This document shows positions 1 to 12,598 of a stretch of 64,000 nt of DNA, one piece after another. The first letter of the stretch is position 1. Each line of letters starts with the position of its first letter. Source of the DNA: Stictocephala bisonia (taxonomy: Eukaryota; Arthropoda; Insecta; Hemiptera; Membracidae); NCBI GenBank assembly GCA_035578905.1, contig JAQJVL010000280.1, forward strand, positions 310,001-374,000, read 5' to 3'. A program made the translations under genes and the position numbers. The notes under the pieces are model-generated. The model was given only the letters and a program-made list of their open reading frames with translations. It was not told the origin of the DNA and searched no databases.

Positions 1-1680
1 ATTGTATAACTTATATATAATTATTTTATATTTTAATGTTTAGCAACGAACTAAACGTTGTTGAACATTTCATTTCAAAGCAATAATAAAATTTAAATCT
101 AGGCCCATAGTTTAAAATTATTAAATGGTATTACAGCCATAAGGTTTATGTGTGAATGTGACAGAAATAATAGTGCCTTCTGGTTATTTAATGCATTTAA
201 GAATTTTGTCCCGTAAAAACAGTTATATATTTACTGAAACAACTTTATCTAGACGGAATGGATCGTCTTGTCTTAAAATATCGTTGTGGGGTTTGTTTTA
301 ATGGTCTGATAATGATAATTAGTGATTTTGGATTTTTAAAGTGTTGGTTTGGTACAGGTTTGTAATCATGGGAGTTCAACGCTGCTTTATGTATCGGCCA
401 ATCCCCCCGTGCCTACTGGGTGACATTACCGCATCAGAATCCTTCAGTTCTCATGCATTTTAAGGTTGAGTGGTAGAGAGGACGTAATAGTCCTAACTCT
501 GCTTAATAAAGTCAATTTTCATTTCATTTATTTTTCCTCCTGCTTCTCATATGAGAGGCTTGCTCACATATCTCACTTTTTAATCATCGCTCATATCGTT
601 ACGTCAGTTTTTAGAAGTTAGTTATGAGTTACTGATTGTGATAGTAATAATTCATGATAAAAAATATGGGTTAAGTGAGTGTGAAAAAACAAATGTTTTT
701 CACATCGTCAATAGTTGTTCGATATCATTAAACATCTGTTGGTATTGTTTTATTTACAGTAGGAATTTAAACTTTTCTTTGGTTTTGGGGAGGGGGGGCT
801 TGAGCTCGGAAGCCACTGACACTGACATATATACACACTTCCAGGGGTGTTTATATATAAGGCGCCGCTTTAATCTAGAAGTTTCGTGAAGTGTGATCCA
901 GGTCTGTCTCGTTACCATATTACCATTCCAGAAGGTTTGCATTGTAATGCCTGGAAATTATCGCACGATTTGGGTCTTCAAGAATAATTTTTTTGTGACT
1001 CGCAAACTGAGAAGGGGGAGTGGACGCTCTGGTTAATTAGAGTGCCCGCAACATTATTTATGTCTTCGATAATTACCTTACAGCTTAGGTTCCACATATC
1101 TAAAGATTCAATGTAATGTAATTTTATTTTTTTTATTCTAAAAATCATCAATAAAAATTTCTCTTGTGGACCCCTCTGTTCTGAGGAAGGTTAACGTGGT
1201 TTGCCGAAATCAATCACTATAGTATTTGTGCATGTTGTACTTATAGAATATTTATCGAGTTATAGTCTAGGTAGATATCCCAATTCTGTATGTGGTTTGA
1301 AACATGATAAACAAGTAATTAAACTTATACATAAATGATAATGGTTCTTTACTTATCTATGATATCATAGGTAATTTTTCTTTTAAATTGAATTAAAGAA
1401 AAAAAATAAGGTTGATTTTGTTTGAATGACTCGCATGTAATATGATTCATCATACTAAAAAGTTCTTATGTATTTTGTAAATTTCTTCGTTTATTTTTTA
1501 AGATAAGGATTTTTAAAATTTTAATCTTTATATTATGTCTTAGCAAAATCTGCGTTTTGTACACTTGTACTGATAATTAATTAGGAGCCTGTGTTTATAG
1601 GAGAAGGGACAGTACACAGCCTAGTTAAGTGTGAATTGCTCTTGTAATGTAGTTGGTAATGTTTGGTTCTGTGTGTGTAG
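1..1680 (+). other. Tm1: Tropomyosin intron (3' part of the intron before exon 3)
   Basis: No exon of tropomyosin or any other gene is seen here. Exon 2 (residues 39-80) must lie upstream of the window. The stretch is AT-rich and ends in the exon 3 acceptor (gtgtgtgtag). The only structured item is a dispersed repeat near 400-530 that recurs twice elsewhere in the window. Short open frames have no recognisable protein similarity. Confidence 0.8.
430..530 (+). repeat. Dispersed repeat, 3'-end-like, copy 1
   Basis: About 90 bp here match, in reverse orientation, 6842-6925 and more distantly 45190-45280 (+). Shared parts are a 'taaggttgag' block, a short hairpin (gagaggac...agtcc), 'aactctgcttaataaagtc' and an ATTTC-rich tail. 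A conserved hairpin followed by a short simple-repeat tail is what 3' ends of non-LTR retroelements or SINEs look like. The family is not identified. Confidence 0.6.
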
Positions 1681-1814
1681 GCGGAGAGTGAGGTGGCTGC
1701 CTTGAACCGCCGTATCCAGCTGCTGGAAGAGGATCTGGAGAGGTCTGAGGAGCGTCTGGCCACTGCCACAGCCAAACTGGCTGAGGCAAGTCAGGCTGCT
1801 GATGAGTCTGAGCG
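1681..1814 (+). CDS. Tm1: Tropomyosin exon 3 (constitutive, residues 81-125)
   Basis: 134 nt, the canonical tropomyosin exon 3 length, entered in phase 0 and leaving two bases of an Arg codon. It encodes [20 protein letters not shown] and onward to [17 protein letters not shown], which is diagnostic tropomyosin coiled coil with hydrophobic a/d positions and the usual Ala clusters. Acceptor gtgtgtag and donor gtaagt are both strong. Tropomyosin is a parallel two-chain coiled coil that lies along actin filaments and, with troponin in muscle, gates myosin access. No second copy of this exon is seen, so all isoforms reading through the window should share it. Assignment to Tm1 rather than another insect tropomyosin paralogue rests on the alternative-exon layout and the exon 9 sequences. 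Confidence 0.97.
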
Positions 1815-2292
1815 GTAAGTACAACCATCATTGAGAAGGGATGGAACCCAAACACATATTGCTAAATGTTATTCAAAGTGAAGTTATATGTGAATGTTTT
1901 TCTTTTTTTTTCAGTACTCAATCATCAAAGAAGTGTTGTAGTTTAAGTAAAGATTGTTGTTATTTTTACTTTTGTGTTGTTTTTTTAAAGGCATAGGCCT
2001 GTTTTTTATTAGAAGGAATTTGTAACTAAAAACTTTACAAAGTTTACAATTATGACAATATTTCATGGATAGAATTAAATTATACGCAATTCGGGGAGAG
2101 TTGAATGAAGTTTGCTTGTGTGATGTAACGTTAGGCCGATTTACAGGCATTCACATGTTGTTGTGATGAACTGTCTTTTCTGGACCGAAAGTTCATCTTA
2201 TTGCACACTTAGTAAAGTCATCTCTTTGGTAAATGATAATTATCTAATTTCTGTTCTGGGAAGACGGTATTCCTTAAACATGGTCTTTTTTA

Positions 2293-2445
2293 AACACAGG
2301 CCCAATTTTATAAACAGTATTTTTCCCAACACCAACCATTTCGGCAACCTTTTGCATCACCATATCAGTTGGTATATCTCGATGTTCAGCCAATACACAT
2401 TTGTAAACATTAATAACACACTGTTTTTTCTGACAACTTGTTTAT
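2293..2445 (-). pseudogene. Transposase-like N-terminal helix-turn-helix fragment
   Basis: On the minus strand this stretch reads without stops as a protein containing INVYKCVLAEHRDIP and then EMVGVGKNTVYKI. The 'VYK...EHRDIP...VAEMVGVGKNTVYKI' pattern resembles the N-terminal helix-turn-helix of insect DDE transposases, in which a conserved 'G(I/V)(S/G)K.TVY.I' recognition helix ends the motif. The frame breaks on both sides and no catalytic domain is visible nearby. Family is not identified. It could also be a chance frame, though the motif order argues against that. Confidence 0.35.
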
Positions 2446-2736
2446 ATACCATATGGTATCCATATTTAAAAATGAAAGGATTTACTCACTAATTACACTA
2501 TTTACAGAATAATATTTACACCAATTCTTATATTCAAAACTAAAATAAATACTGTATTAAAAAAATAATTTCATACACACAGCAACAACCCAAAAATATT
2601 ACGATACAACATAAAACGTATGAGCAAACTGACTGACTGTGTATGCTAACAAATCAGTCTTGTTGTAAATCAAGAGTCTACATGGACACCCTTCTTAGCA
2701 CCCTTGAGTCAGGGACAGTCTAAGCAGAGCATCACT

Positions 2737-2751
2737 CTCTCTCTCTCTCTC
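2737..2751. repeat. (CT)n microsatellite
   Basis: Short run of perfect CT dinucleotides in the exon 3-4 intron. Confidence 0.9.
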
Positions 2752-2816
2752 TGAATAGCATATAAGTCTGATACATACTCCTGTGAGAGTCATCAGTGAC
2801 AGCACTCGTTTTGATC

Positions 2817-2818
<2 letters not shown>

Positions 2819-2853
<35 letters not shown>
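2819..2853. repeat. (TA)n microsatellite
   Basis: About 17 perfect TA dinucleotides. They create a spurious Tyr-Ile open frame on the minus strand that should not be read as a gene. Confidence 0.95.
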
Positions 2854-2861
<8 letters not shown>

Positions 2862-2907
2862 GTTAATATTATTTTTCAAAATATGTGTATACTTAGTTGA
2901 ATAACTA

Positions 2908-4183
2908 CAGGGTGGCGCACTAAATGATCCAACATTTAGTTTTGTTAAAGAAAATGTATTGTAAATGCAATACAGTACAGTTTGATATAAATTGTCTACT
3001 GCATAGCTGGACATTAGTTGAAGCCATTACATGTTCAATGTGGCCACCTTCTTGTCTGACAACTGCTTCAACACGAACGCCTATGTTACCGATGACTCGG
3101 CGACACATATCCTCGGTTATAAGCCTCAATTATTAGCACTCGCAGATCCATCAGTGAGTTAAGATGTTTAAGGAAAATCTTCTTCAGAAATCCCCCAAAG
3201 AAAATAATCACACGAATTTAAATCAGGACTGTTTGGGGCCCAGTTATGGCCACACGCAAAATGATTAGGAAATCAGTTTGAAATGACATTTTGGTTAAAA
3301 TTTTCATGCAGAAAGTCTAAAACAACACTAGCCGTGTGTGGTCTGGCTCCACCCTGCATGAACTACTGATCCTCTAATTGAAACCCTTTTGCGATAACTT
3401 GAGGTACAAAATAACATAGCATGTTTAGATAACGCTCGCTATTCACAGTATGTTAAAAAGAATGACCATGGCTCGAGATGGCTGCCCATACCGTAATTCT
3501 TGGAGCATGATGCACAAGTGGATTTTTGAAAGCCCAAAAACGCACATTTTGTTTTTGAAAATCTAAGTGAAAATGTGTCTCATCTGAGAACCAAACATTG
3601 TTAATCAATAGGTCTTGATTAACAGCCCATTCTGCGAAAACCATTCGTTGATGTTTTTTGTCAATCGTTAATTTGGGTAACACTGTAATTTTGTATGGAT
3701 ACAAATGCAAATCTTTTTTAAAATTCGTTGCACAGATCAACTAGAAATGTGAAGATCTGCTGCCGCTTTTCTACTCGAACTTGCCTGGACTCCTCACCCA
3801 TCAACACTGCTCTGACAGCTTCAACATTCTGTGGAAGGCCGTTGACGTTTCCTCTCAAATACTGAGCCATCACTATTACATTTTTCATAAATTGTACGTA
3901 TAGTTTTAAATGATGGTGACCGGCGAGTTTAAAAATGAGCACGAAACCGTCTTCGTGTAAGCACCGCACTTTTTGTTTCATTAAAAACAACAGTCTTTAT
4001 GCGTTGATCCACAGAAAACCTTCCTTTGTTGGCCATCTTGCAAAAATAATAACGGAAGTGGAACCAGACGGAACTAATCTCCATGAACAGCTGATAGAAT
4101 TACCAACTTACAATACAGTAATACTAGGTAACCGGAACAAATACTACCAAAACAAATATTGAATCATTTCGTGCGCCACTCTG
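2908..4183 (-). mobile_element. Tc1/mariner-type DNA transposon, decayed copy
   Basis: 1276-bp element bounded by inverted ends CAGGGTGGCGCACTAAATGA (left) and the complement of CAGAGTGGCGCACGAAATGA (right), similar for about 35 bp. Both ends are flanked by TA (2906-2907 and 4184-4185), the Tc1/mariner target duplication. A transposase relic fills most of it on the minus strand. Ends are still well matched while the coding region is broken, so this is an old, immobile copy, possibly mobilisable in trans in the past. Confidence 0.88.
3160..4036 (-). pseudogene. Tc1/mariner superfamily transposase pseudogene
   Basis: Reading the minus strand from an ATG at 4036, successive frames give an N-terminal region (MANKGRFSVDQRIKTVVF), a helix-turn-helix second half (FKTIRTIYEKCNSDGSVFER), then DLHLYPYKITVLPKL, the first catalytic block VWFSDETHFHLD, RFWAF, ITVWAAISSHG, a second block QGGARPHTA and a third block WAPNSPDLNSCDYFLWG. 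The order and motifs are those of Tc1/mariner DDE/D transposases found in many insects. At least two frame changes and several stops break it. The second catalytic position is Gly (codon at 3351-3353) where the family has Asp, so even a frame-corrected product would lack the triad. Confidence 0.85.
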
Positions 4184-5608
4184 TATGTTATTATTGATGC
4201 CTTTGTTTAATAGGTTTGTATCAACTTTGGATGTTGATATAGGAACTAATTTATACAATTCAATCAAGATATTCGGAAATGTTCTTATAACTGTTGTCGT
4301 CAGAACCAAAACCTCTCAATAATTTTTAAACAATTTGATAATGAGAGTGTCAAATCAGTATCTAAAGGTGATCCAAACAGGATTTAAAATTTTGGATAAA
4401 TCCTGTAGGAAAATGATAAAAGATCATGTGACATAGGTTTTTTTAAAAAAATTATAAATTAATGGTATGACAGTAATTTAAATTCAAGTTTTAATTTTAA
4501 TTTAGATCATGATTACAGTACTATCAAATGAATAAGAATTAATTACTAATAGATTTTTGCTATCTCAAGAATTAGTTCAACAAAATGCAGGAAATAAATA
4601 GAATAATTATGTATCCATGTGTACTTTTTATCACACAGTGAAAAACTTTAAAAGAAAACTACAAATCCTCAGTAGTTTTGAGTCTAGTGGGATATAACAT
4701 TCCTGTAATAGCTATTGAGAATCAGAATATTATTTTGAATAGACTATGATTGAGCATACAATTATTGTTTTTTTTCTTTTGCTTTGTTGTGTTTGTAATT
4801 TTCAATGTAGTATAAGAAAAATGGTCATCGCAGTTATGTTGTTATCCTGAAGTGGCACTCCTCCCAAGAGAAGGTAACTTGTTGTGTGTTGTGCTTTTGG
4901 TCCAATAACTGAGTGGATGCTATACATACAATCAGTCAATGCTATGCCAGCCTCTTAACATTCCTCCTTTGTGGTGCAAGATCTTGATTAGGTTTTAGCC
5001 TCTTGTCTTTTCCAGAATAAAAGTTAATAGATTTATTGATACTATTTCAAGTAAACCATATCTTTTCTCAGTAAATCTCAGTTTATCAGGTTGAAAATGT
5101 TGAATAAATTCAAGATATATTGCACTTATTACATTTTAGTCCTCCAAGTGCTGAATCATCTTTACTTTCTGCCCCAACTGCTAAACCAGTTTTGTGTCTT
5201 TCTCACAAATTAATATGACCTTTTGACTTCATATTTTTATCTCTAAGCAAGGACTTATTATACAGTAGTTAATTTAGAATGTGTTTAATAATATAAAACA
5301 AAACAATTTATTTATCAATAACTATGAAAACGGTGTCTGGACACTTTGTTATAGAGGATATTTTGTTACACTTTTGGGGTATTTGTATATTCTGCGAATG
5401 ACCCCACTCCCGTGACCACCAACCACTACCTAAGTTAGGAATTCCAGTCTATTACGATGATTGGCTAATTATAATTTTTTTACAATAATTTGCCCTGTAG
5501 GTCTACCTACTGTTTACATCATTATAATCTATATAATAATACTAATATTTATTCCCAAAATTAACCTGTAAGAGGTATTAAACCCGTACCATAGAAACAA
5601 TGTATTAA

Positions 5609-5971
5609 CCCCTCGTTTGATGACTATCACATGGTGCGATACTTGGGTTAATTATAGGTAATGGTATCGCACTGTGCGATACATTCGTTTTTCGTAATTT
5701 ACTTATAGGGTGCTCACGATAATCACGTATTTGATATAGTATTAAAGAGAAAATAATAGGGTTTCCACGGATATATTGGATTTCAACTTTTTGACGTCTT
5801 TGAGGATATTGGTAATATAATTCATAAAGTATATTTTTACAATAAAAATGACATATAATAAGTCATTTTATAACACTTCTAAGGATGAGTAAAAAAGTAT
5901 TTAAATATACTATATAAATTGCCAAAAAACCGCTTATCATTTATAAGTGATATAGTCATCAAATGGACCCG
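5609..5971. mobile_element. Possible short TTAA-type (piggyBac-like) non-autonomous element
   Basis: TTAA at 5605-5608 is followed by CCCCTCGTTTGATGAC; about 365 bp on, GTCATCAAATGGACCCG ends in TTGAA, close to the complementary end and to a mutated TTAA. The inverted ends share the ATTTGATGAC / GTTTGATGAC core. No coding region. The imperfect right target site lowers confidence. Confidence 0.4.
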
Positions 5972-6841
5972 TTGAAACATTGTTATTTATATAAAAATAA
6001 ATAAATAAAAAGTATACAATTAAAATAAGTAAAATAACAATTCTTAAATATTTATTTTGCTCTATTAACTTCTCTTTGCTGACTTACGATAAATAAATTT
6101 TGTTTGTAGTATATTTAAAAATGTTATAGAATGATATTTTTTTTGTCCAATTTTTTATGGTAAGTGTAAACTTGTATAAAGTACATTCTTTGAGTTTTGT
6201 ACTTTTGATACATAAACACATTTACATAAACAAGTAAAAGCATATATTTACTTATCAATTATAATGGGTCATCGAATAAATACTTTACGGATCCATTTGA
6301 CTGTATTTAAGGTTACTTATGACTGTTTAAAATTCCTCCTCCTATTAAAAATGCTGCCGACTTTGAATTATGGAGTGTGTAAGTTTTTATAACGCTAAGG
6401 ATATGAAAGCAGCTGAATCTCATCATGAGTGTCACCGTGACAATTTGGTTTTAAAATTCATAACCATCACGATTAAAATGCTCTATGAATGTGAGAGAAC
6501 TGGTTAAACATTTTGTTCTTGTGATTCTCGCCAAACATTTGTTTTTGTGATTATTCGTCAGCATTTTGGGAACCTAGCGTAAGCATAACTCTCAGTACTT
6601 CAAACGTCCTGTTAAAATTTCGTAAATTGCACTTCTTGACACTTGGAAGACATACTAAATAACAGTGCAGTTGTAAAGCATCTGGCTTTTGAGTAATAAC
6701 AGTGTACATTTGATGTACAGTGAAAACTACTTAAAATTCCGATACCTTTTTGTTCCAACTAGGATAAAAATTATTAAAACTTAAATAAAATTTAAAAAAG
6801 CAAATGTCATAACGCAAAATTAAAGAGGAAAACACTTGTTT

Positions 6842-6925
6842 GATGAAATGAAATGAAAATTGACTTTATTATGCAGAGTTAGGACTTTTAAGTCCTCTCT
6901 TCCGTTCAACCTTAAAATGATTGGA
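6842..6925 (-). repeat. Dispersed repeat, 3'-end-like, copy 2
   Basis: Reverse-complement copy of the repeat at 430-530, with the same hairpin (gagaggac...agtcc) and ATTTC-rich tail, here appearing as GAAAT repeats at the left end. Confidence 0.6.
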
Positions 6926-8635
6926 GTTTTAATAGGCCTCTTAGTTTTTTAGTATACAACCTTCAAACTCAGGTGCACATAATTTCTGCGCCGACAGTGG
7001 TAGATCCATTATTCCAGTTCCAGAGTGACTCCTGCTGTGTCGCCGTCAGCTAATTTATACTTTGTAGTGACAGGGACGGGGGTGAGTGTCATTGTCTATA
7101 TTTATATTTATTTTGATAAAAAGCCATTTCTTTTCTTAATCATAAAAAAATAAAAATATCGAAAAATCATGAATTTAATAAAGATTTCTTTAAAAAATTA
7201 AGTTTTCAATTATGAAGTGTAAAAGTTAATTCAAAACCCTTCTATTTAATACCTTGTTTTTCAAATATTTTCCTGAGGTGGGGGTACTCCCGCATCCTCC
7301 TGGTTTGAACCCCCCCGAATGATATTCTTGGCTATGTCACTGGGTCTCAGAATTATAATAGTGAGGATAGGTTCAGACCCAACTCAGATTCCTGGCCCCA
7401 AAAGTGTAACAAAGTGTCCGCATATTAGACTGTAAAGAAATGTCCGTGTAACCAACTGTCTAGTATTCATTATAATTTATCATTGAAATCAATACCATTT
7501 AATGAATATAATTAAGAGATGGTGAAAACAGTTGTTGGTTAACGTTAAATGTAAATGATTTGGCAGAGTTCTTGTAGTTTTTCCAATTCAGTGTCATTCT
7601 TAGCCACCTTCTATTCAGCTAAATATAATTATGTTAGAAATTTTAAATCACATCCTCCTGAATGAAATGATTTATTATTAATTTTTTGTTTATTATTTCA
7701 TGGATTATCACATTCTCACGAGCAGCATTTGATGAATGGACAGAACTCAGAAATTCTTTATTAAGAACAGAATAACACTGCAAAATAGATTCAACAATAA
7801 TATGTGATTAATTATATTAGGTGATTAAAAATAACCTAAATCAATTAAATATGGTAACATAGTCAGAATAATTAAAATAAGACTAAACTTTGTGTTACTT
7901 CTAAAATAAACTAAAGCTTATACAGGCGGCCATTCACCTTAGATTAAACCAGTCTGATCAGCGCTCTCAACAAAATTCCTGACACTGTAATAAGTTATTT
8001 TTACTTTCATGCAGACTGTGAGAGCATTGACAGTAAGTTATTCAGTTTTTTCACGAACAAGAATACTCTCATCATCAAGTCCGATTGCTTGTGACAGTAA
8101 ACAAATTTGCTGTGACAAAGTGGCAATACAAATTTCTGGTGCTGTACCATATGTACGCCAACTCTTGTTTCATCAGCTAGGTGGTTCTTCAATACTTATT
8201 GCTCATAGCAGTAATTCTTACAATGTCTTAAATTGGTCAACTTACAAAGTCACGTATAATTGCATCTGGGAGAAAGTTTTTTCCAATACTCAACTGTGGT
8301 TTGGTATTAATCTTTTTACCAAACGCAATTTTATAAAATTATTTTAGGACACCTGTTGTAATGGCTGGATAAGACATATTTCATAACATGTCCCTTTTTC
8401 CCAATTTAAATTTGGAGGGACAGGTACAAACATCATGATTCTTCTTGGATCGATGTACAATCATGCACAACCCCTTTATCACACACACCACACTGGCACA
8501 ACCAGGAGCATTTTCCTTAAAAGTAGAAGAAGGTTCTTTGGAAATTAGAAGCCCACAAATAAGGGCCAAGCTATATCATTGGAAATTCTAACATCATCAC
8601 TGAATATTTATTTACATTATATGAAGTAAGTCTAG

Positions 8636-10387
8636 CAGTGGCGTAACTACGGGAGGGGGGATGAGAGGGATAGAAACGTCCCAGAACCGTGAAAAATGAT
8701 AAAAAAACATCAAGCCAGAAGATTTGAAATACAGTATTGCAGATTGTTGTAGGCCCAAATATTTTAGTTTTATTTACCTAACCTATTCAAATTAATTCTC
8801 GTACCTAATCAATGAAACATTAATACTTAAAGCCTGCTACACCCTACTGAACCGAGCACTGTCACATTTTAACATGTTACAGTGGTGTGCAGTGGATGCA
8901 AGCGTTGTGGTGGCATGCATTTGGGCGAACAGAGCCCTGAACCAACAGTTGTCGGTTTCCCCCCGACGTATCATAGGAAAGTTATGGCTCAGAGCTCGGC
9001 TCGGGGTTGGTAATGTGTAGCATGTTTGTAACATCGTACCGTAACCTCCTCCCCTAAACCCAAAAAATCAGAGCCTCAAGTGGAGTTCTGGCAAAAGAGT
9101 CACGTTACATCTGTCTAAGATTATTGTTATTCCATTTTTATTTGTAGTTCGCTAATAATTTAGTGTTGTTGTAATAGGTTTATTGTAATTGTAGCAAGTT
9201 TAGCAATGGAGTGGAATGAAAAAAGTACAAAGATGTATATTGAAGGCTACAAAATCCACCCTCTTATGAAGTTTAGGTCTATCTTCTTGTGATATGCGGG
9301 TGAAAATTGTTGTAGGCTTATATACTGCTTATTTGCAGAATCTTCAAATCTGCCAACATCTTAATTCCAACATTTCTTTACAGACAATTTTCTAACCACC
9401 AACGTCACTCCCCTTTCCCTAACTGTTGCTAAATGAAGGTATGCGTATATGTAAGCAGCCGCTGCTATTGTCTTTGAACCAGCCATATAGAAATTCTAAA
9501 ACTGTAAACAACTAAACACAACACAATACTACAACACAGCACTTGAAAGTTAAAAGCAGCACTTGTGGTTCAGCCAAAATGTTATGATTTGATGCTCGGT
9601 TCCCGCTCAGCTTGGGTAATTAAGTAGTGAAAAAGTTGTCCCCTAACTCTGAACAGAGCAGATGAGCTTGGCTCGGTTTTGTGTGTTGCCGGTTTTTACA
9701 GGTTACTTTCACCAACAACCAACCAATATTTCTCGATGTGCAAGCCGTATCGAGATTGTTTTGAATGAGTACTATGTGCAACACTGCATGGACGCGCATG
9801 TGCTGCAAGTGATGAAACTTTTTGCAGACTGCTGTTTTGTTACTGTTACTTGGTCGGTACTCAGCACTCGTAGCTTTAATGTAAAAATTACGATTTAAAA
9901 TGTCAAAGTGGAAAATTTCTTCTTTAAATTTGTTGGCTGATTTGTTTGCAAAGCATGTGGCACCTGCTGTTAGTTTGAGTTCAAGTGTAAATATTTTTAT
10001 GACCACTATGGACACAGAGTCTTCGCCACTAGGTGAAAAACAACATGGTGTCACGCATTTGACAGAAGTGGCTTTACTGTTTGATATTAAAAAAATAAAG
10101 GTTTGTCTTTTTTGTACATTTGATTAAACATGTACGCTAATGAAAGTTTATCTTTTCAATAGAAAGAACATAGTTTGAAAAACAAATTAATACCTATAAA
10201 AATATGGTTTTAAAATATGTAAATATACGTTTTAAATGCAATTTACAGTGTTTTATGTTCAACATTTTTCTGGGGGAGAATCCCAGGCCCCTCTTTCTTC
10301 AGGGGTATTCCATACCCCCCCAAAACCCCCGTTATGTGACCTCCGCAATGGCTATCCCCCCAAAACTAAGTCCTAGTTAAGCCACTG
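8636..10387. mobile_element. hAT superfamily element, non-autonomous, 1.75 kb
   Basis: Ends CAGTGGCGTAACTACGGG and the complement of CAGTGGCTTAACTAGGAC form terminal inverted repeats. The element is flanked by a perfect 8-bp duplication AAGTCTAG (8628-8635 and 10388-10395), the hallmark of hAT insertion. G-runs follow the left end and C-runs precede the right end, so subterminal regions are also roughly symmetrical. No hAT transposase motif was recognised inside. A 28-codon frame at 9206-9292 and a 144-codon minus-strand frame at 9620-10054 have no convincing identity. Confidence 0.88.
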
Positions 10388-12598
10388 AAGTCTAGATATT
10401 AGCTCTATACAGTCACTTCCTCGAATTTCACTAGGAATTTCAAATTGTAGGGTCAGCTCTAAAGGTTCAGTTTGAGGCATGGGTGGTACATACTGTTCGA
10501 CAAAAATGTTTTTGTCAAAATCCATTGAACTATAATTAGATTGTTGGGTACATGTATCGCCCTTACCTGGTATTTCAACTCCTTAAAGTGATTGTTTAGA
10601 GTTCTGGTATTCATCAACATGCTCACAGAATATCAGTCTTCGGTATCACTGTCATGCTCTGAGCTTCCCGACTTTCACTAGTCACTAAATTAATATTAAA
10701 TCACTAAACTAAAACAATATACCTAAACTATCATAAAATCACCAAACTATTTGAAAATTACAAAGTACTAGTTTGAAAAAACAGAAACTAAAGACAACTC
10801 GCGATTGTGGTTTGTCGCGTGTAGAGAAAATTTCTTTTAGTGAAGTCCTCTCATTTTTGTATACTCAAGTCTATATTTAAGGTGGTCTCAATATTTATTA
10901 TCCTTCATCACGGTTCAGTTAAGGAACGTCAAATTGTTACAGTATCGTCATCATCAATGTCAGAGACAACAGAGAACTGGAACTGCCAATCCATTTACCT
11001 ATCTACTTACCGGTTACATTACAAAACAAAAATACTTTACACTAATAAATATACAAACTAATGTCATTCATAATGAACTGTTTTCAATAACATAACATAC
11101 TTTTCAAATAATCGTTAAGCAATGCAACAGTATTATAAAGCATTGTAGTAATCGTTGGAAACAGCTTATATGAGACATCTTCTTGATTTCATTTTGTGGC
11201 CAAATAATACTACAAAATACAAAATAAAACGTTGAATTCTTGGTGAATGACAATCTGTGAAGTTTAAAAATTACTGAACTTAATGTAATTCATATTCACT
11301 TGTGAAAATGATATTCAAGTCCTTTAGTCACATATCTTAAGTTTGAGTTCATTGAATTTTTTGCCTCCCTTGTTATTATAAACATGAAATAGTGGAGTGA
11401 CTGCGCTTTGTGTGATTCTCATTGAAACTGTTGTAACTCCATCAATCTACCGAACATGTCTTTAGTGTGAATGTGCTATATAACATTAGTTTTTGTGATG
11501 ATACATCTGTGCAAGATTTGTGTATTAATCAAACTAAACAAATTTGTTTTTAACAACATCAGTGTTTTCTGTTATTCAAAAGTATTCCTAACAACTGATT
11601 CCTGAAGTAAAAATGTCAAATCTATCTTTGTTAATTGTTATGAAGAAACAAACCTTGTTAACACTGAGAGTTATTTTTACTTAGAAATGGAATATTTCTT
11701 TTTGATCAAAAATATCACTAACTTGTAACTATTTTTATAGATTAAAATGTTGTCAGTATATCATTTTTATTGTTGGTTGCTATTTTCTACATCATGTTAA
11801 TGCAGGAATAGTATTAACATTTTTTCTATATCACTGGAAAATAACAACTACTGGAAAGGAATTGATTGATAATACACATCAGTTTACTTTCAAATATTTA
11901 TTTTGTTTTTATATTTCATTCATGCATCAATTAATGTGTTATCCATGTTTAGTTTTAATTCTGTGTGATTTTTATAAAAATGGAAACAAAATTTAACATT
12001 TAAAACTGTGTGATTAAAGAGTGTCACTCACTAATCTATAGATTAATTGTTTATGTTGTTTCAATTAATGTAGCATGGATTTTTTAAAGTCATTATTTGG
12101 CCATACGTCTCCTTTGCTTTGTGTAGATTTAATGGAACTTTAATTCGATTAGATTAAAATTTCAATAATTGTTATCTTAATGTACAATTCTTTGACAATA
12201 TTAAGAATAAATTTCTTCTATTCATTTTTCTACCATCAATCAAAAACACTTCCTATAATAAGAAGACACCTCCCATAGCTGGAAAGTTTGTAAATAAATT
12301 AACATGTAGTATTAAAAAAATTATTTTTTTGTCATTTTTCAGATTTACATTCCTCCTGTTTTCAATGCTATAAAATTAACCATTGAGAACCATTTCACCC
12401 CATGTATTTGACAAGAGTTCCTAATCTATAAAGTAAAATTGTTAATGGAATTTTCCTTTATGAATTGAGGTAGCCTATGAAAAATTTGAACTGAGCAACT
12501 TGTGCATTTAATAATTAATTAAACAAATCTTAAAAGTATAATTTGAGAATTGGCAAGGGAGACTAAGGTCAGTCTGATGTGTGCATGTGTGTGTGAAG

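Larger units (their letters stand above)
1815..12598 (+). other. Tm1: Intron between exon 3 and exon 4a
   Basis: 10.8 kb without any tropomyosin exon found. It holds a decayed transposase fragment (2293-2445), a TA microsatellite, a mariner relic (2908-4183), a probable TTAA element (5609-5971), an inverted dispersed repeat (6842-6925) and a hAT element (8636-10387). From 10400 to 12598 I see AT-rich sequence with nothing further to call. The end of the intron carries a TG-rich tract before the acceptor at 12598. Confidence 0.85.

Noticed and set aside
8381..8569. Cys-rich minus-strand frame (and acidic frame near 10600-10680) as a piggyBac transposase split by the hAT element
   Set aside because: A Cys-containing stretch and a Ser/Glu/Asp-rich stretch lie on either side of the hAT insertion in the right relative order, but no catalytic region is present and the residues do not line up with a known Cys pattern. 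Too weak to call.
9620..10054. 144-codon minus-strand frame inside the hAT element
   Set aside because: No hAT transposase, BED finger or other domain seen; overlapped by comparable frames on the other strand, so probably chance.
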